From NCBI RefSeq assembly GCF_005222815.1, contig NZ_STGB01000005.1, positions 62,001 to 126,000 on the forward strand: a stretch of DNA of 64,000 nt, given 5' to 3'. The notes beneath the pieces were generated by a model. The model saw only the letters and a list, made by a program, of their open reading frames with translations. It had not been told where the DNA came from and did not search any database. The position numbers and the translations under genes were made by a program. This DNA is from Roseomonas sp. AR75. Lineage in GTDB: Bacteria; Pseudomonadota; Alphaproteobacteria; Acetobacterales; Acetobacteraceae. Shown one piece after another: positions 50,018 through 58,137 of this stretch. How positions within the stretch are numbered: the first letter of the stretch is position 1; every line of letters starts with the position of its first letter.

Positions 50018-50916
50018 GTCTCGCGCGCGATTTCGTCGGCTATGCCGGGCAGCCGCCCGACGTCACCTGGCCGAATGGCGGCAGGCTTGCGCTGGTGCTC
50101 GTGCTGAACATCGAGGAAGGCGCGGAGCCGTCCATCCCCGATGGCGATCCCGCGACGGACCTCGCGCTGACCGATGGCATTCCCGGCGAGGTCGCGCCCG
50201 GCATGCGCGACCTGGTGGCCGAGAGCCTGTTCGAATACGGCGCGCGTGCCGGCGTCTGGCGCATCTGGCGCGAGGCGGAGGCGCGTGGCTTGGCGCTGAC
50301 CTTGTCCTGCTGCGGCCGCGCGCTGGAGCGCAATGCGCCGATCGCCGCCGCGATCCGCGCGCAGCCGCGGCACGAGGTGCAGGCGCATGGCCATGGCTTC
50401 CGGCGCCATTGGACGCTGAGCGAGGCGGAGCAGGAGGCGGAGATCGCGCGCGCCGTCGCGTCGCTGGAAGCGACGACCGGGCGGCGACCCCTCGGCTGGC
50501 AGAGCCGATACAGCCCGACCGTGGCGACGCGGACGATCCTGCGACGTCACGGCTTCCTCTACGACGCGGATTTCTACGCCGAGGACCTGCCCTGCTGGAC
50601 GCGCGTGGACGGCGCGCCGCACCTGATGATGCCGCACAGCTTCGTGCTGAACGACAACCGCCTGGCGACCGCGAAGCTCGGCACGGCAGACGACTTCCTG
50701 GCGCAGCTTGCCGCCGCCTTCCGTGTGCTGCGCGCCGAGGCGCGTAGGCAGCCGCGCATGATGGTGGTCAGCCTGCATGCGCGCATCAGCGGCCAGCCCG
50801 CGCGCTTCGACGCGCTGCGCCGCTTCCTCGATCTTGTCGCGGATGCGCCGGAGGTCTGGCAGGCAACGCGCCTCGACGCCGCACGACACTGGATGGAGCA
50901 GGTCCCGCCGCCATGA
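50014..50916 (+). CDS. PuuE/allantoinase-like polysaccharide deacetylase-fold protein, module 1
   Basis: 300 residues of the NodB-homology fold, PuuE branch. VTWPNGGRLALVLVLNIEEG is the typical start of cofactor-independent allantoinases and related ureide-ring hydrolases. EVQAHGHGFRRHW carries conserved histidines and GWQSRYSPTVATRTIL follows. In purine breakdown PuuE opens the hydantoin ring of allantoin; the neighbours here suggest a comparable ring opening on an unusual substrate. A second, more distant homolog is at 56613-57482. ATGA overlap with the amidase. Confidence 0.85.
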   Translation: MSLARDFVGYAGQPPDVTWPNGGRLALVLVLNIEEGAEPSIPDGDPATDLALTDGIPGEVAPGMRDLVAESLFEYGARAGVWRIWREAEARGLALTLSCCGRALERNAPIAAAIRAQPRHEVQAHGHGFRRHWTLSEAEQEAEIARAVASLEATTGRRPLGWQSRYSPTVATRTILRRHGFLYDADFYAEDLPCWTRVDGAPHLMMPHSFVLNDNRLATAKLGTADDFLAQLAAAFRVLRAEARRQPRMMVVSLHARISGQPARFDALRRFLDLVADAPEVWQATRLDAARHWMEQVPPP

Positions 50917-51890
50917 CCCTTCGCCTGACGATCGGCGCTTCGGATTGCGACCGGCTCCGTGCCCTTGCGGAGGGCCAGGTGCCCATCGCGGGCGTCGAGG
51001 CCGATGTCACCGTCATGCCGCTGCAACCGCTGTTCAACCTGCAGATGACGGAACATCGCTTCGACGTCACGGAATTCCCCATCGCCACCTGGCTGCGGCA
51101 TTTCGACAACCCGATTCAGGACTATGTCGGCATCCCCGTGTTTCCCTCGCGCCATTTCCGCTTTTCCTGCGTGTATGTGAACAAGGCGAAGGGGCTGGCG
51201 AAGCCCGCGGATCTGGCCGGCAAGCGCGTCGGCACGATGGTGTGGGACATGGCCGCTGCCGTCTGGCTGCGCGGCATCTTTGCCGAGTTCCACGGCCTTC
51301 CGGTCGAAGCGCCGATCTATGTCACGGCGGGCGCGGAGGCGCCGCGCGCGGGCGACGATCATCCGCAATACTACCCGCCCGGCGTGCGCGTGGAGCATGT
51401 GACCGACCGGTCGCTGTCCCAGATGCTCGCGGATGGCGAGATCGACGCGCTCTATACGGCGCGCGCACCGTCCACATTCTTCAGCGCGCCGGACAAGGTC
51501 GGGCGGCTGTTCGCCGACCCGATGGCGGCGGAGCTGGCATATTTCCGCGCCACCGGCATCTATCCGCCAATGCATCTGGTGGCGGTGAAGACCGCGTTCG
51601 TGGACGCGCACCCCTGGCTGCCCCGCGCCTTGTTCGACGCCTTCGCGGAAAGCCAGCGCCTATCGCGCCTGCGGCTGCATGACAGCGCCACCCTCGCCTT
51701 CGGCCTGCCCTTCCTGGCGCAGCAGCTGGAGGAGACGGAACGGCTGCTCGGGCAGGATTTCTGGCCGGTCGGATTCGCGAAGAACCGCCACATGTTCGCG
51801 ACGCTGATCCGCTACATGCGCGCGGAAGGCCTGCTGCGCCGCGACCTGGCGCCGGAGGACCTGTTCCCGCCTTCGATCCTGGAGACCTGA
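50913..51890 (+). CDS. 4,5-Dihydroxyphthalate decarboxylase (Pht5)-like / binding-protein-fold protein
   Basis: 325 residues. Sequence LTIGASDCDRLRALAEGQVP at the very N terminus, FDVTEFPIATWLRHF, DLAGKRVGTMVWDMAAAVW and MHLVAVKTAFVDAHPWLPRA match the Pht5 family, whose fold is that of periplasmic binding proteins. There is no signal peptide, so it stays in the cytoplasm and may be an enzyme (decarboxylase) rather than a transport protein. ATGA overlap with the PuuE-like gene; the next gene follows after 2 bases. Confidence 0.8.
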   Translation: MTLRLTIGASDCDRLRALAEGQVPIAGVEADVTVMPLQPLFNLQMTEHRFDVTEFPIATWLRHFDNPIQDYVGIPVFPSRHFRFSCVYVNKAKGLAKPADLAGKRVGTMVWDMAAAVWLRGIFAEFHGLPVEAPIYVTAGAEAPRAGDDHPQYYPPGVRVEHVTDRSLSQMLADGEIDALYTARAPSTFFSAPDKVGRLFADPMAAELAYFRATGIYPPMHLVAVKTAFVDAHPWLPRALFDAFAESQRLSRLRLHDSATLAFGLPFLAQQLEETERLLGQDFWPVGFAKNRHMFATLIRYMRAEGLLRRDLAPEDLFPPSILET

Positions 51891-51892
51891 CG

Positions 51893-52918
51893 ATGGTCAC
51901 CACCGACGACCGCGACCGCCGCCTGGTGGAATCCGCCGCGAAATACAAGCCGCCCTTCGCGCTGGACCCGACGCTCGCGCTGTACTGCCCGCAGGACAAT
52001 GTGGATTCGCTCACGCACCCCTCCATCGCCGCGTGGTTCGACTTCATCCTGAAGGACTACGCGCCATCGCTGCCCGCGGGCCGCCGCGTGCTGCTGCTGC
52101 TGCCCTGCACGGCGACAAAGCCCTATGTGCTGTCCACCGAGCACAAGCGCATCAACGCCGCGCTGCTCGCCGCCGGCTTCGCGCCGACCGCGCCGGCCGA
52201 CCCGATGCTGCTGTCGCTGCGCGAGGCCGAGGAGCCGGAGGCACTGTTCAGCCTGGCGCCGCTGGTGCATCCCTCCGGCACGGTCGTGCATCGCGCCGTC
52301 ATCAGCGAGCCGCTGGGGCTGGTGCCATACGAGTACATGCTCGCCTATCCCGGCGGTGTCTCGCCCGCCGTGCAGTACGACGATCCCGGCCTGTTCGAGG
52401 AACGCGGCAACGCCGTCTCGCCCTGGCGCGCCGATCACAGCGCGACGCGTATCTCCGCTTCCAAGTGGAAATGGGGACCGAACGAGAAGCGCGCCTATGT
52501 GGTGATGCACAACGCGATGGCGGAGACGGTGGCGAAGGCCCTCGCGCGCTTCGGGCATCTCTATGCCGCGCGCATCTCCTGGGTGGCGCCGGGGCTGACG
52601 CACCGTTCCTTCGTGGTCGCGAAGCAGGAACGCGCGGCGCATGGCATCGCGGCGACGAAGCTGGCGGGGACGGAGAAACTGGCACTCACCGGCGCCAACG
52701 ACCTGCTCGCGCCCAACCTCCGCATCACCGCCCTGCCGACGCGCGCGCAATGCGCCGATGCGCTGCAACGTCTGGCCGACCGCTTGGGCGTGACGACGAA
52801 GGAAGCCGCCGGCCCCTTCGGCCGCGGCGGCGGCGGCGCCACGCCGCTGGCGCTGCCGGAACTGCTGGAGGATCTGCTCGCGGAAGTGCTGCCGCGGAAG
52901 CTCGCCGGCGCCGCCTGA
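51893..52918 (+). CDS. DUF5591 (archaeosine-synthase-like) domain protein in a catabolic operon
   Basis: 341 residues, no signal peptide. LLLLPCTATKPYVLSTEHKR (residues 67-86) and VISEPLGLVPYEYMLAYPGG (136-155) reproduce the two landmarks of the DUF5591 core of archaeosine synthase ArcS and related tRNA-guanine transglycosylase-like proteins (PC-S/T-x-x-KPY-x-x-S-x-x-H; SxPLGxVPxE). The first 65 residues and the Gly-rich tail (FGRGGGGATPL) are not recognised. In archaea the domain handles 7-deazaguanine in tRNA. Here it stands alone among amidohydrolase, amidase and allantoinase-like genes, so it may act on a free deazapurine-like base. Family call from motif reading only. TGATG overlap with the next gene. 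Confidence 0.65.
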   Translation: MVTTDDRDRRLVESAAKYKPPFALDPTLALYCPQDNVDSLTHPSIAAWFDFILKDYAPSLPAGRRVLLLLPCTATKPYVLSTEHKRINAALLAAGFAPTAPADPMLLSLREAEEPEALFSLAPLVHPSGTVVHRAVISEPLGLVPYEYMLAYPGGVSPAVQYDDPGLFEERGNAVSPWRADHSATRISASKWKWGPNEKRAYVVMHNAMAETVAKALARFGHLYAARISWVAPGLTHRSFVVAKQERAAHGIAATKLAGTEKLALTGANDLLAPNLRITALPTRAQCADALQRLADRLGVTTKEAAGPFGRGGGGATPLALPELLEDLLAEVLPRKLAGAA

Positions 52919-54384
52919 TGGCGACGCTGCTGCGCGCCGCCGCGCTGATCCCGGGCGGCGACGCGCCGCTGGAGATGCCCGGCCGCGTGCTGATCCGTGA
53001 CGGCGTGACCGCTGCGACCGGCAGTGCCGCGGAGCAGCCCGCGGACGAAACGCTCGATCTTGGCGACACGGTGCTGCTGCCTGGCTTCGTCAACGCGCAT
53101 CAGCATGGCCGCGGCCTGTCGCAGGCGCTGCTGGGCTACCATGACGACCGGCTGGAAGCCTGGGGCAATCGCCGACGGAAGCGCGGCGCGCCCGATCCCT
53201 TCCCGCTGGTGCGCCTCGCCGCCTTGCGCATGATCGCGAGCGGCGTGACGGCCACGCTGCACGCGAACTGGTCCTATGGCGGCGACCTTGCCGGGGAACT
53301 CGACGCTACGCTGCGCGGCTACGACGAGGCCGGGATGCGCGCCGCCGTGATGATCGGCGTCGCCGATCGCGGCGCGCTGGTCTATCCGGGCGCGGCGGAC
53401 GAGGCCGCCTTCCTCGCAGGCCTCGATCCGGCGCTGCGCGAGCTGGCCGCGATGCTGACGCGGCATCCTTTCCCCGGCAGCGCGGCCGGCGCCGTCGCCA
53501 TCTTCGACCAGCTTGCCGCGCGCTGGTCCGGCCATCCGCGCCTGTCGCTCGGCTTTGGCCCGGCCGGGCCGCAATGGGTGAGCGACGCGCTCTTCGCCGA
53601 AACGGCCGCGGCCGCGCAGGCGCGCGGCGTGCCGCTGCATTTCCACCTGCTGGAAAGCCCGGCCCAGGCGCGCGCCTGCGCGGCGCTGTACCCCGAAGGC
53701 ACGATGCGGCGGCTTGCCGCGCTTGGCGTGCTGGATGGCAATGCGAGCGCCGCGCATGGCGTGTTCCTCGGCGCCGACGACATGGCGCTGATGGCCGAAC
53801 ACGGCACCACGCTGGTCGCCAATCCCGGCAGCAACCTCCGGCTCGGCTGCGGCGTGCCGGACTATGCGGCGATCCGCGCGGCGGGCGTGCCCATCGCGCT
53901 CGGCGGCGACGATTGCGAGCTGAACGACGACCGCGATCCCTGGGGCGAGTTGCGGCTGCTCTGCACGCTGGCCGGCAGCCGCGCCACGGCCTCCCCGCCG
54001 GCCCCCTCGGCCTCGGCGCGGCTGGCCATCGCCACGGAGGCCGGCGCGCGCGTGCTGGGGCTGGATGGCGTGATCGGCCGCATCGCACCGGGCTTCGCCG
54101 CCGATATCGTCGCGCTCGATCCGCGCCCCGCCGCCGCGCCCTGGTGCGATCCGGACATGCCTCTGCCGGACCTGCTGATGGCGCGCGCCAGCGGCCGCGA
54201 CGTGCGCATGACGATGGTGGGCGGGCGCGTGCTGTATCGCGACGGTGCCTTCCCGCATTGCGACCTGTCGGATGCGGAAGCGGAGGCGGTGGAGGCTGCT
54301 CGCGGCGCGCGGCGGCATCCCACGCGCGATCCCGCGCTGGTGGAGGCGCTGGGGCGTGCGCTGCTGGCCGCGTATGATGCCTGA
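52918..54384 (+). CDS. ATZ/TRZ-type amidohydrolase, module 1
   Basis: 488 residues of the amidohydrolase superfamily, deaminase/chlorohydrolase branch. Metal ligands: HxH in NAHQHGRG (residues about 59-66), His in HFHLLESPAQ, His in SAAHGVFLGADD and Asp in ALGGDDCELNDDRDP. Members deaminate guanine, cytosine, hydroxy-atrazine and similar rings. It would remove an exocyclic amine or substituent early in the pathway. It ends module 1; the next gene follows after a 295-base region with a sigma-54-like promoter. Confidence 0.88.
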   Translation: MATLLRAAALIPGGDAPLEMPGRVLIRDGVTAATGSAAEQPADETLDLGDTVLLPGFVNAHQHGRGLSQALLGYHDDRLEAWGNRRRKRGAPDPFPLVRLAALRMIASGVTATLHANWSYGGDLAGELDATLRGYDEAGMRAAVMIGVADRGALVYPGAADEAAFLAGLDPALRELAAMLTRHPFPGSAAGAVAIFDQLAARWSGHPRLSLGFGPAGPQWVSDALFAETAAAAQARGVPLHFHLLESPAQARACAALYPEGTMRRLAALGVLDGNASAAHGVFLGADDMALMAEHGTTLVANPGSNLRLGCGVPDYAAIRAAGVPIALGGDDCELNDDRDPWGELRLLCTLAGSRATASPPAPSASARLAIATEAGARVLGLDGVIGRIAPGFAADIVALDPRPAAAPWCDPDMPLPDLLMARASGRDVRMTMVGGRVLYRDGAFPHCDLSDAEAEAVEAARGARRHPTRDPALVEALGRALLAAYDA

Positions 54385-54679
54385 GGCGGCAGCGTCTGCC
54401 CAAGGATGCGCCAGCGCGCGCCGGATGCTGCGCCTGCGCGGCCATTCCACGCTGGCATGCTGCTTGCTGCGCGGTGCGCGACGATGAACGCGCTCGCCAT
54501 CCTCAACGCTTGTCGCCCGCATGGTCGCCTTCGGCGTCCAGGCCGGCCGCCGCGCGCGCATGGGCTGGCCCGCGCCCGCGGGCGGTGGCGACCAGCCGGC
54601 TGACTCTGTCGCCGTCGCGTCCCGCAGGGGCCGCGCGGTCGGTTCGCCGCACCCTTTCGCCATCCCCCGGAGACCCCGG
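54385..54679. other. Regulatory region between catabolic modules 1 and 2
   Basis: 295 bases. Apart from the sigma-54-like element at 54453-54468 it is GC-rich with no obvious terminator and no protein family in any frame. Short palindromes such as GGCCGGCCGCCGCGC near 54540 are present. CCCGGAGACCCCGG before the ATG at 54680 contains the likely ribosome site (GGAG). Confidence 0.45.
54453..54468 (+). promoter_or_regulatory. Sigma-54-type -24/-12 promoter, module 2
   Basis: TGGCATGCTGCTTGCT matches the consensus TGGCACG-N4-TTGCW at every fixed position except one (T for C at position 6). GG and GC are spaced correctly. It points at the flavin monooxygenase gene 212 bases downstream. Sigma-54 control with an NtrC-type activator is typical for nitrogen-source catabolism, in keeping with the genes it would drive. 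Confidence 0.6.
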
Positions 54680-56128
54680 ATGACTGCCATCGGTCTTGCC
54701 GCGCTCGAGCGTCAGGTCGCGCGCGAGCGCGACATCCTCGCCTATCCCGCCGCCGACTGGGTGGTGCCAGGCCGCGCGCCGGATGGCAGCGTGCCACTGG
54801 ATTGCGCCGTGATCGGCGCCGGCATGTTCGGCCTTGCGGTCGGCGGCCTGCTGCTGCGTGAGCGCGTGACCAACATCGCGCTGTTCGATGCGGCGGAGCC
54901 AGGGCGCGAAGGGCCGTGGGTCACCTTCGCGCGTATGTCCATGCTGCGCACGCCGAAGGAATTGTCGGGGCCGGAGCTCGGCATCCCCGCGCTCTCCTTC
55001 CGTGCCTGGTGGGAGGCGCAGCACGGCGCGGAGGCGTGGGCGCGGATGTATCGCGTGCCGCGCACCGCGTGGATGGAGTACCTGAACTGGTTCCGCCGCG
55101 TGATGGCGCTGCCGGTGACGAATGGCTGGCGCCTGGTATCGCTGCAGCCCGTGAACGACACGCTGTTCCAGCTGGGATTCGCTACCGCGGAGGGGCCGCA
55201 GACCCGCTACGCGCGCACCGTCGCGCTGACCACCGGTGCGATGGGCGCCGGCGGCTACGCGATCCCCGAGGAAATCCGACGCGCCCTGCCGGAAGGCCGC
55301 GTGGTGCATGCGATGGACGTGTTCGACCCGGCTGTGTTCCGCGCCAAGCGCGTGGGTATTCTCGGCGCCGGCGCCTCGGCCTTCGATCTTGCGGTCGTCG
55401 CGCTGGACCAGGGCGCGGTGCGCGCGGAAGTCGCGGTGCGCCGCCCGGAGCTGCCGCGCGACAACCCGCGGCGCTGGATGGAGAATGCTGGCTACCTGCC
55501 GCATTACTTCGACCTGCCTGACGCGCAGAAGTGGAAGGTGACGTCCTATCTGCGCGAGATCGGCCAGCCGCCGCCGCAGCCCACCTTCGACGCCTGCCTG
55601 GAACGCCCGGGCTTCGTGCTGCGCTGCGGCTTCCCCTGGGACAGCGTGCGCTGGACCGGCAGCGAGATCCTGGTGGAAGGCGGCGGGCAGCGCGCCTTCT
55701 ACGACCAGATCGCCATCGCCAGCGGCTTCGTCTCCGACCTCGCGCTGCGGCCCGAACTCGCGGCGGTGGTGCAGCATGCGGCACGCTGGCGCGACCGATA
55801 CGTGCCGCCGCCGGGCGCCGAGGATGCGCGCATGGGCGCCGCGCCCTATCTCGACCGCTTCTGCGCGTTCACGGAGCGCGATCCCGGCAGCGCGCCCTGG
55901 CTCTCGCGCATCGTCACCATGATCAGCGCGGCGAACCTGACACATGGGCCGGTGGCGTCCTCGGTCAGCACGATGAAATACGTCGCGCCGCGCATGGTGG
56001 AGGGGATCAAGCGCGCGCTGTTCCTTGACCAGCAGGAGGCCGACTGGACCACCTTGCTGACCGGCGAGCATGCCGAGTTGCGCCCCTTCACCCTGCCCGC
56101 CGCCAACCTGCCGGAGAAAGCCGCATGA
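54680..56128 (+). CDS. FAD/NAD(P)-binding flavin monooxygenase-like protein, module 2
   Basis: 482 residues, paralog of the protein at 45902-47365. FAD site DCAVIGAGMFGLAVGGLLL, shared block FARMSMLRTPKELSGPELGIP followed by RAWWEAQHGAEAW, and second dinucleotide site KRVGILGAGASAFDLAVVAL. The C-terminal part (SSVSTMKYVAPRMVEGIKRA) also parallels the paralog. The two differ enough that separate substrates or successive steps are likely. ATGA overlap with the AllA-like gene. Confidence 0.85.
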   Translation: MTAIGLAALERQVARERDILAYPAADWVVPGRAPDGSVPLDCAVIGAGMFGLAVGGLLLRERVTNIALFDAAEPGREGPWVTFARMSMLRTPKELSGPELGIPALSFRAWWEAQHGAEAWARMYRVPRTAWMEYLNWFRRVMALPVTNGWRLVSLQPVNDTLFQLGFATAEGPQTRYARTVALTTGAMGAGGYAIPEEIRRALPEGRVVHAMDVFDPAVFRAKRVGILGAGASAFDLAVVALDQGAVRAEVAVRRPELPRDNPRRWMENAGYLPHYFDLPDAQKWKVTSYLREIGQPPPQPTFDACLERPGFVLRCGFPWDSVRWTGSEILVEGGGQRAFYDQIAIASGFVSDLALRPELAAVVQHAARWRDRYVPPPGAEDARMGAAPYLDRFCAFTERDPGSAPWLSRIVTMISAANLTHGPVASSVSTMKYVAPRMVEGIKRALFLDQQEADWTTLLTGEHAELRPFTLPAANLPEKAA

Positions 56129-56616
56129 AGATCGTGAAGGTCACGCCACAAGCCGCGACGCCAGAGGCCATCGCGCCCTTCGGCACGCTGATCGAGCCGG
56201 GCGAGGACGGCACGCCCTTCGGCCCCGCGGATGCGCCGCTGCAGCTGACGGGCGGCACGCCGCGGCTCTACATCATGCGCCTGCCCAATCGCGGGCTGGT
56301 GGTGAAATCCATCACGCGGCACAGCAAGGTCACGCAATGCCTGGCCGCGACGATGGGCAGGGAGTGGTTCGTCTGCCTCGCCGCGCCGGTGGACCCCGAC
56401 GCGCCGGAGAAGCCGGACCCGGAGAAGATCGCCTGCTTCCGCATCGGCGGCGACGTCGCGCTCGCGCTGAAGCGGGGCACCTGGCATGCCGGGCCGTATT
56501 TCGCGGCGCCGGAGCAGGACTTCCTGAACCTGGAACTGGCCGACACGAACATCGTGGATCACGACACGGTGCGGCTGGACACCGAATACGGCTTCGCCTT
56601 CGAGATCGTGCCCTGA
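56125..56616 (+). CDS. Ureidoglycolate lyase (AllA)-like cupin
   Basis: 163 residues of the AllA fold. PEAIAPFGTLIEPGEDGTPF at the start, VVKSITRHSKVTQCLAATMG and RGTWHAGPYFAAPEQDFLNL carry the cupin His positions. AllA releases urea (or ammonia-bearing ureide) and glyoxylate from ureidoglycolate, the last step after allantoinase and allantoate hydrolysis. Next to a PuuE-like gene this supports a ureide branch. It overlaps both neighbours: ATGA with the monooxygenase, CTGA with the next gene. Confidence 0.87.
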   Translation: MKIVKVTPQAATPEAIAPFGTLIEPGEDGTPFGPADAPLQLTGGTPRLYIMRLPNRGLVVKSITRHSKVTQCLAATMGREWFVCLAAPVDPDAPEKPDPEKIACFRIGGDVALALKRGTWHAGPYFAAPEQDFLNLELADTNIVDHDTVRLDTEYGFAFEIVP

Positions 56617-57482
56617 AGACGCACGGCCGATATCCCTACAGCGCCATCGCGCAGCGTCCGGTCTGGGAATGGCCGAACGGCGCGCGGCTGGCGGTGTTCG
56701 TCGCGGTGAATCTGGAGGCCTTCCCGTTCGGCGAGGGCATGGGCATCCCGCTGGTCAATCCGCTGCCCGAGCCGGATGTGCAGAATTTCGGCTTCCGCGA
56801 CTGGGGCAACCGCGTCGGCGTCTGGAACCTGCTGGATGCGCTGGAGGAGAGCGCCGTTCCGGCGGCAGCGCTGCTGAACACCGCGATCTACGACCTGTGC
56901 CCGGAGATCGCGAGCGCCTTCCGCGCGCGCGGCGACGAGGTCGTCAGCCATGGCCGCACGAATGCGGAACGGCAATGCGACATGGACGAGGCGACCGAGC
57001 GCGCCATGATCGCGGCGTGCCGCGCGCGCATCGCCGCGGAGGAAGGCGCCGCGCCGGGCGGCTGGATGGGACCGTGGGTGGCGGAGAGCGCCGTCACGCC
57101 CGACCTTCTGGCAGAAGCCGGCTTCGACTACGTGTTGGACTGGACGCATGACTGCCAGCCGACGCGGCTGGCGACGCGATCCGGCCGCGATCTCATCACC
57201 GTTCCGTATTCACGCCCGACCAACGATATCCCGGGCCTGCATGCCGCGAAGTGGCCGCCATCGGTCTGGGCCGACGCGCTGATCGACGGCTTCGAGGAAT
57301 CGCTGCGCCTGTCGGCGCGCTGGCCGCTGACCTTCAACCTCTCGCTGCATCCCTTCCTGGTGGGGCACCCCTTCCGCCTGCGTCACCTGCGCCGCGTGCT
57401 GGCGCATCTGGCCGGCGCGCGCGACCGCATCTGGCTCTGCCGGCCGGGCGAGATCGCCGCCCATGCGCGGGGCGTGATCTGA
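56613..57482 (+). CDS. PuuE/allantoinase-like deacetylase-fold protein, module 2 (CTG start)
   Basis: 289 residues from a CTG start codon. The open frame contains no ATG, GTG or TTG near the expected N terminus. The family start (M)KTHGRYPYSAIAQRPVWEW falls exactly on CTG at 56613, which overlaps the AllA-like stop as CTGA, in the same manner as the ATGA junctions of this operon. Further motifs: VAVNLEAFPFGEGMGIPL, GNRVGVWNLLDALEES, EVVSHGRTNAERQ and GWMGPWVAESAVTPDLLAEA. Likely a ring-opening hydrolase of ureides, cytoplasmic. Start codon assignment is inference from homology position. Confidence 0.84.
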   Translation: MKTHGRYPYSAIAQRPVWEWPNGARLAVFVAVNLEAFPFGEGMGIPLVNPLPEPDVQNFGFRDWGNRVGVWNLLDALEESAVPAAALLNTAIYDLCPEIASAFRARGDEVVSHGRTNAERQCDMDEATERAMIAACRARIAAEEGAAPGGWMGPWVAESAVTPDLLAEAGFDYVLDWTHDCQPTRLATRSGRDLITVPYSRPTNDIPGLHAAKWPPSVWADALIDGFEESLRLSARWPLTFNLSLHPFLVGHPFRLRHLRRVLAHLAGARDRIWLCRPGEIAAHARGVI

Positions 57483-57483
57483 C

Positions 57484-58137
57484 ATGGATTTCGAATGGCC
57501 CATCTTCGTCGCCGCCCTGCCCGCGCTCGCGCGCGGCGCGGCGACGACGGCGGAGCTGGCCGCGGTGTCCATCCTGCTCGGCCTGGTGATCGGCGTTTTC
57601 GGTGGGCTGGCGCGGGTTTCCGGCATGCGCGTACTGAACGTCGCGGCCATCGCCTACACCACGCTGATGCGCGGCATCCCGCTGCTGGTGACGTTGCTGT
57701 TCCTGTGTTACGGCCTGCCCTCGCTCGGGCTGCTGCTGGAAGCGAAGACCGTCGCGATCATCGCGCTGTCGGTGACCAACGGCGCCTATGTGACCGAGAT
57801 CGTGCGCGCCGGCATCCTCTCCGTCGATCGCGGCCAGATGCGCGCGGCGCGCTCGCTCGGCATGGGCTGGGCGCTGGCGATGCGGCGGATTGTGCTGCCG
57901 CAGGCGCTGCGCCGCGTGCTGCCGCCGATCGGCAACGAGGCGATCACGCTGCTGAAGAACACCGCGCTCGTCTCCGTCATCGCCATCCCGGACCTGCTGC
58001 GAGCCGGCACCGACGTGATGACCTGGCAGGCCAACACCTTCAGTCCCTTTGCCGGGGTTGCACTGATGTATCTGATGATGACCCTTCCCCTGGTGGCGCT
58101 CGTCGCCCGTCTCGAAGCGAAGTGGCGGGTGGCATGA
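57484..58137 (+). CDS. Polar amino acid-type ABC transporter permease
   Basis: 217 residues, about five membrane segments. The EAA loop RAARSLGMGWALAMRRIVLP followed by QALRRVLPPIGNE is that of HisM/GlnP-type permeases, and MRGIPLLVTLLFLCYGLP is the family N-terminal signature. As the only permease gene of the set, it probably works as a homodimer. It starts one base after the PuuE-like stop, and its end overlaps the amidohydrolase gene (ATGA). Partners: ATPase at 59384 and binding protein at 60181. Confidence 0.93.
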   Translation: MDFEWPIFVAALPALARGAATTAELAAVSILLGLVIGVFGGLARVSGMRVLNVAAIAYTTLMRGIPLLVTLLFLCYGLPSLGLLLEAKTVAIIALSVTNGAYVTEIVRAGILSVDRGQMRAARSLGMGWALAMRRIVLPQALRRVLPPIGNEAITLLKNTALVSVIAIPDLLRAGTDVMTWQANTFSPFAGVALMYLMMTLPLVALVARLEAKWRVA

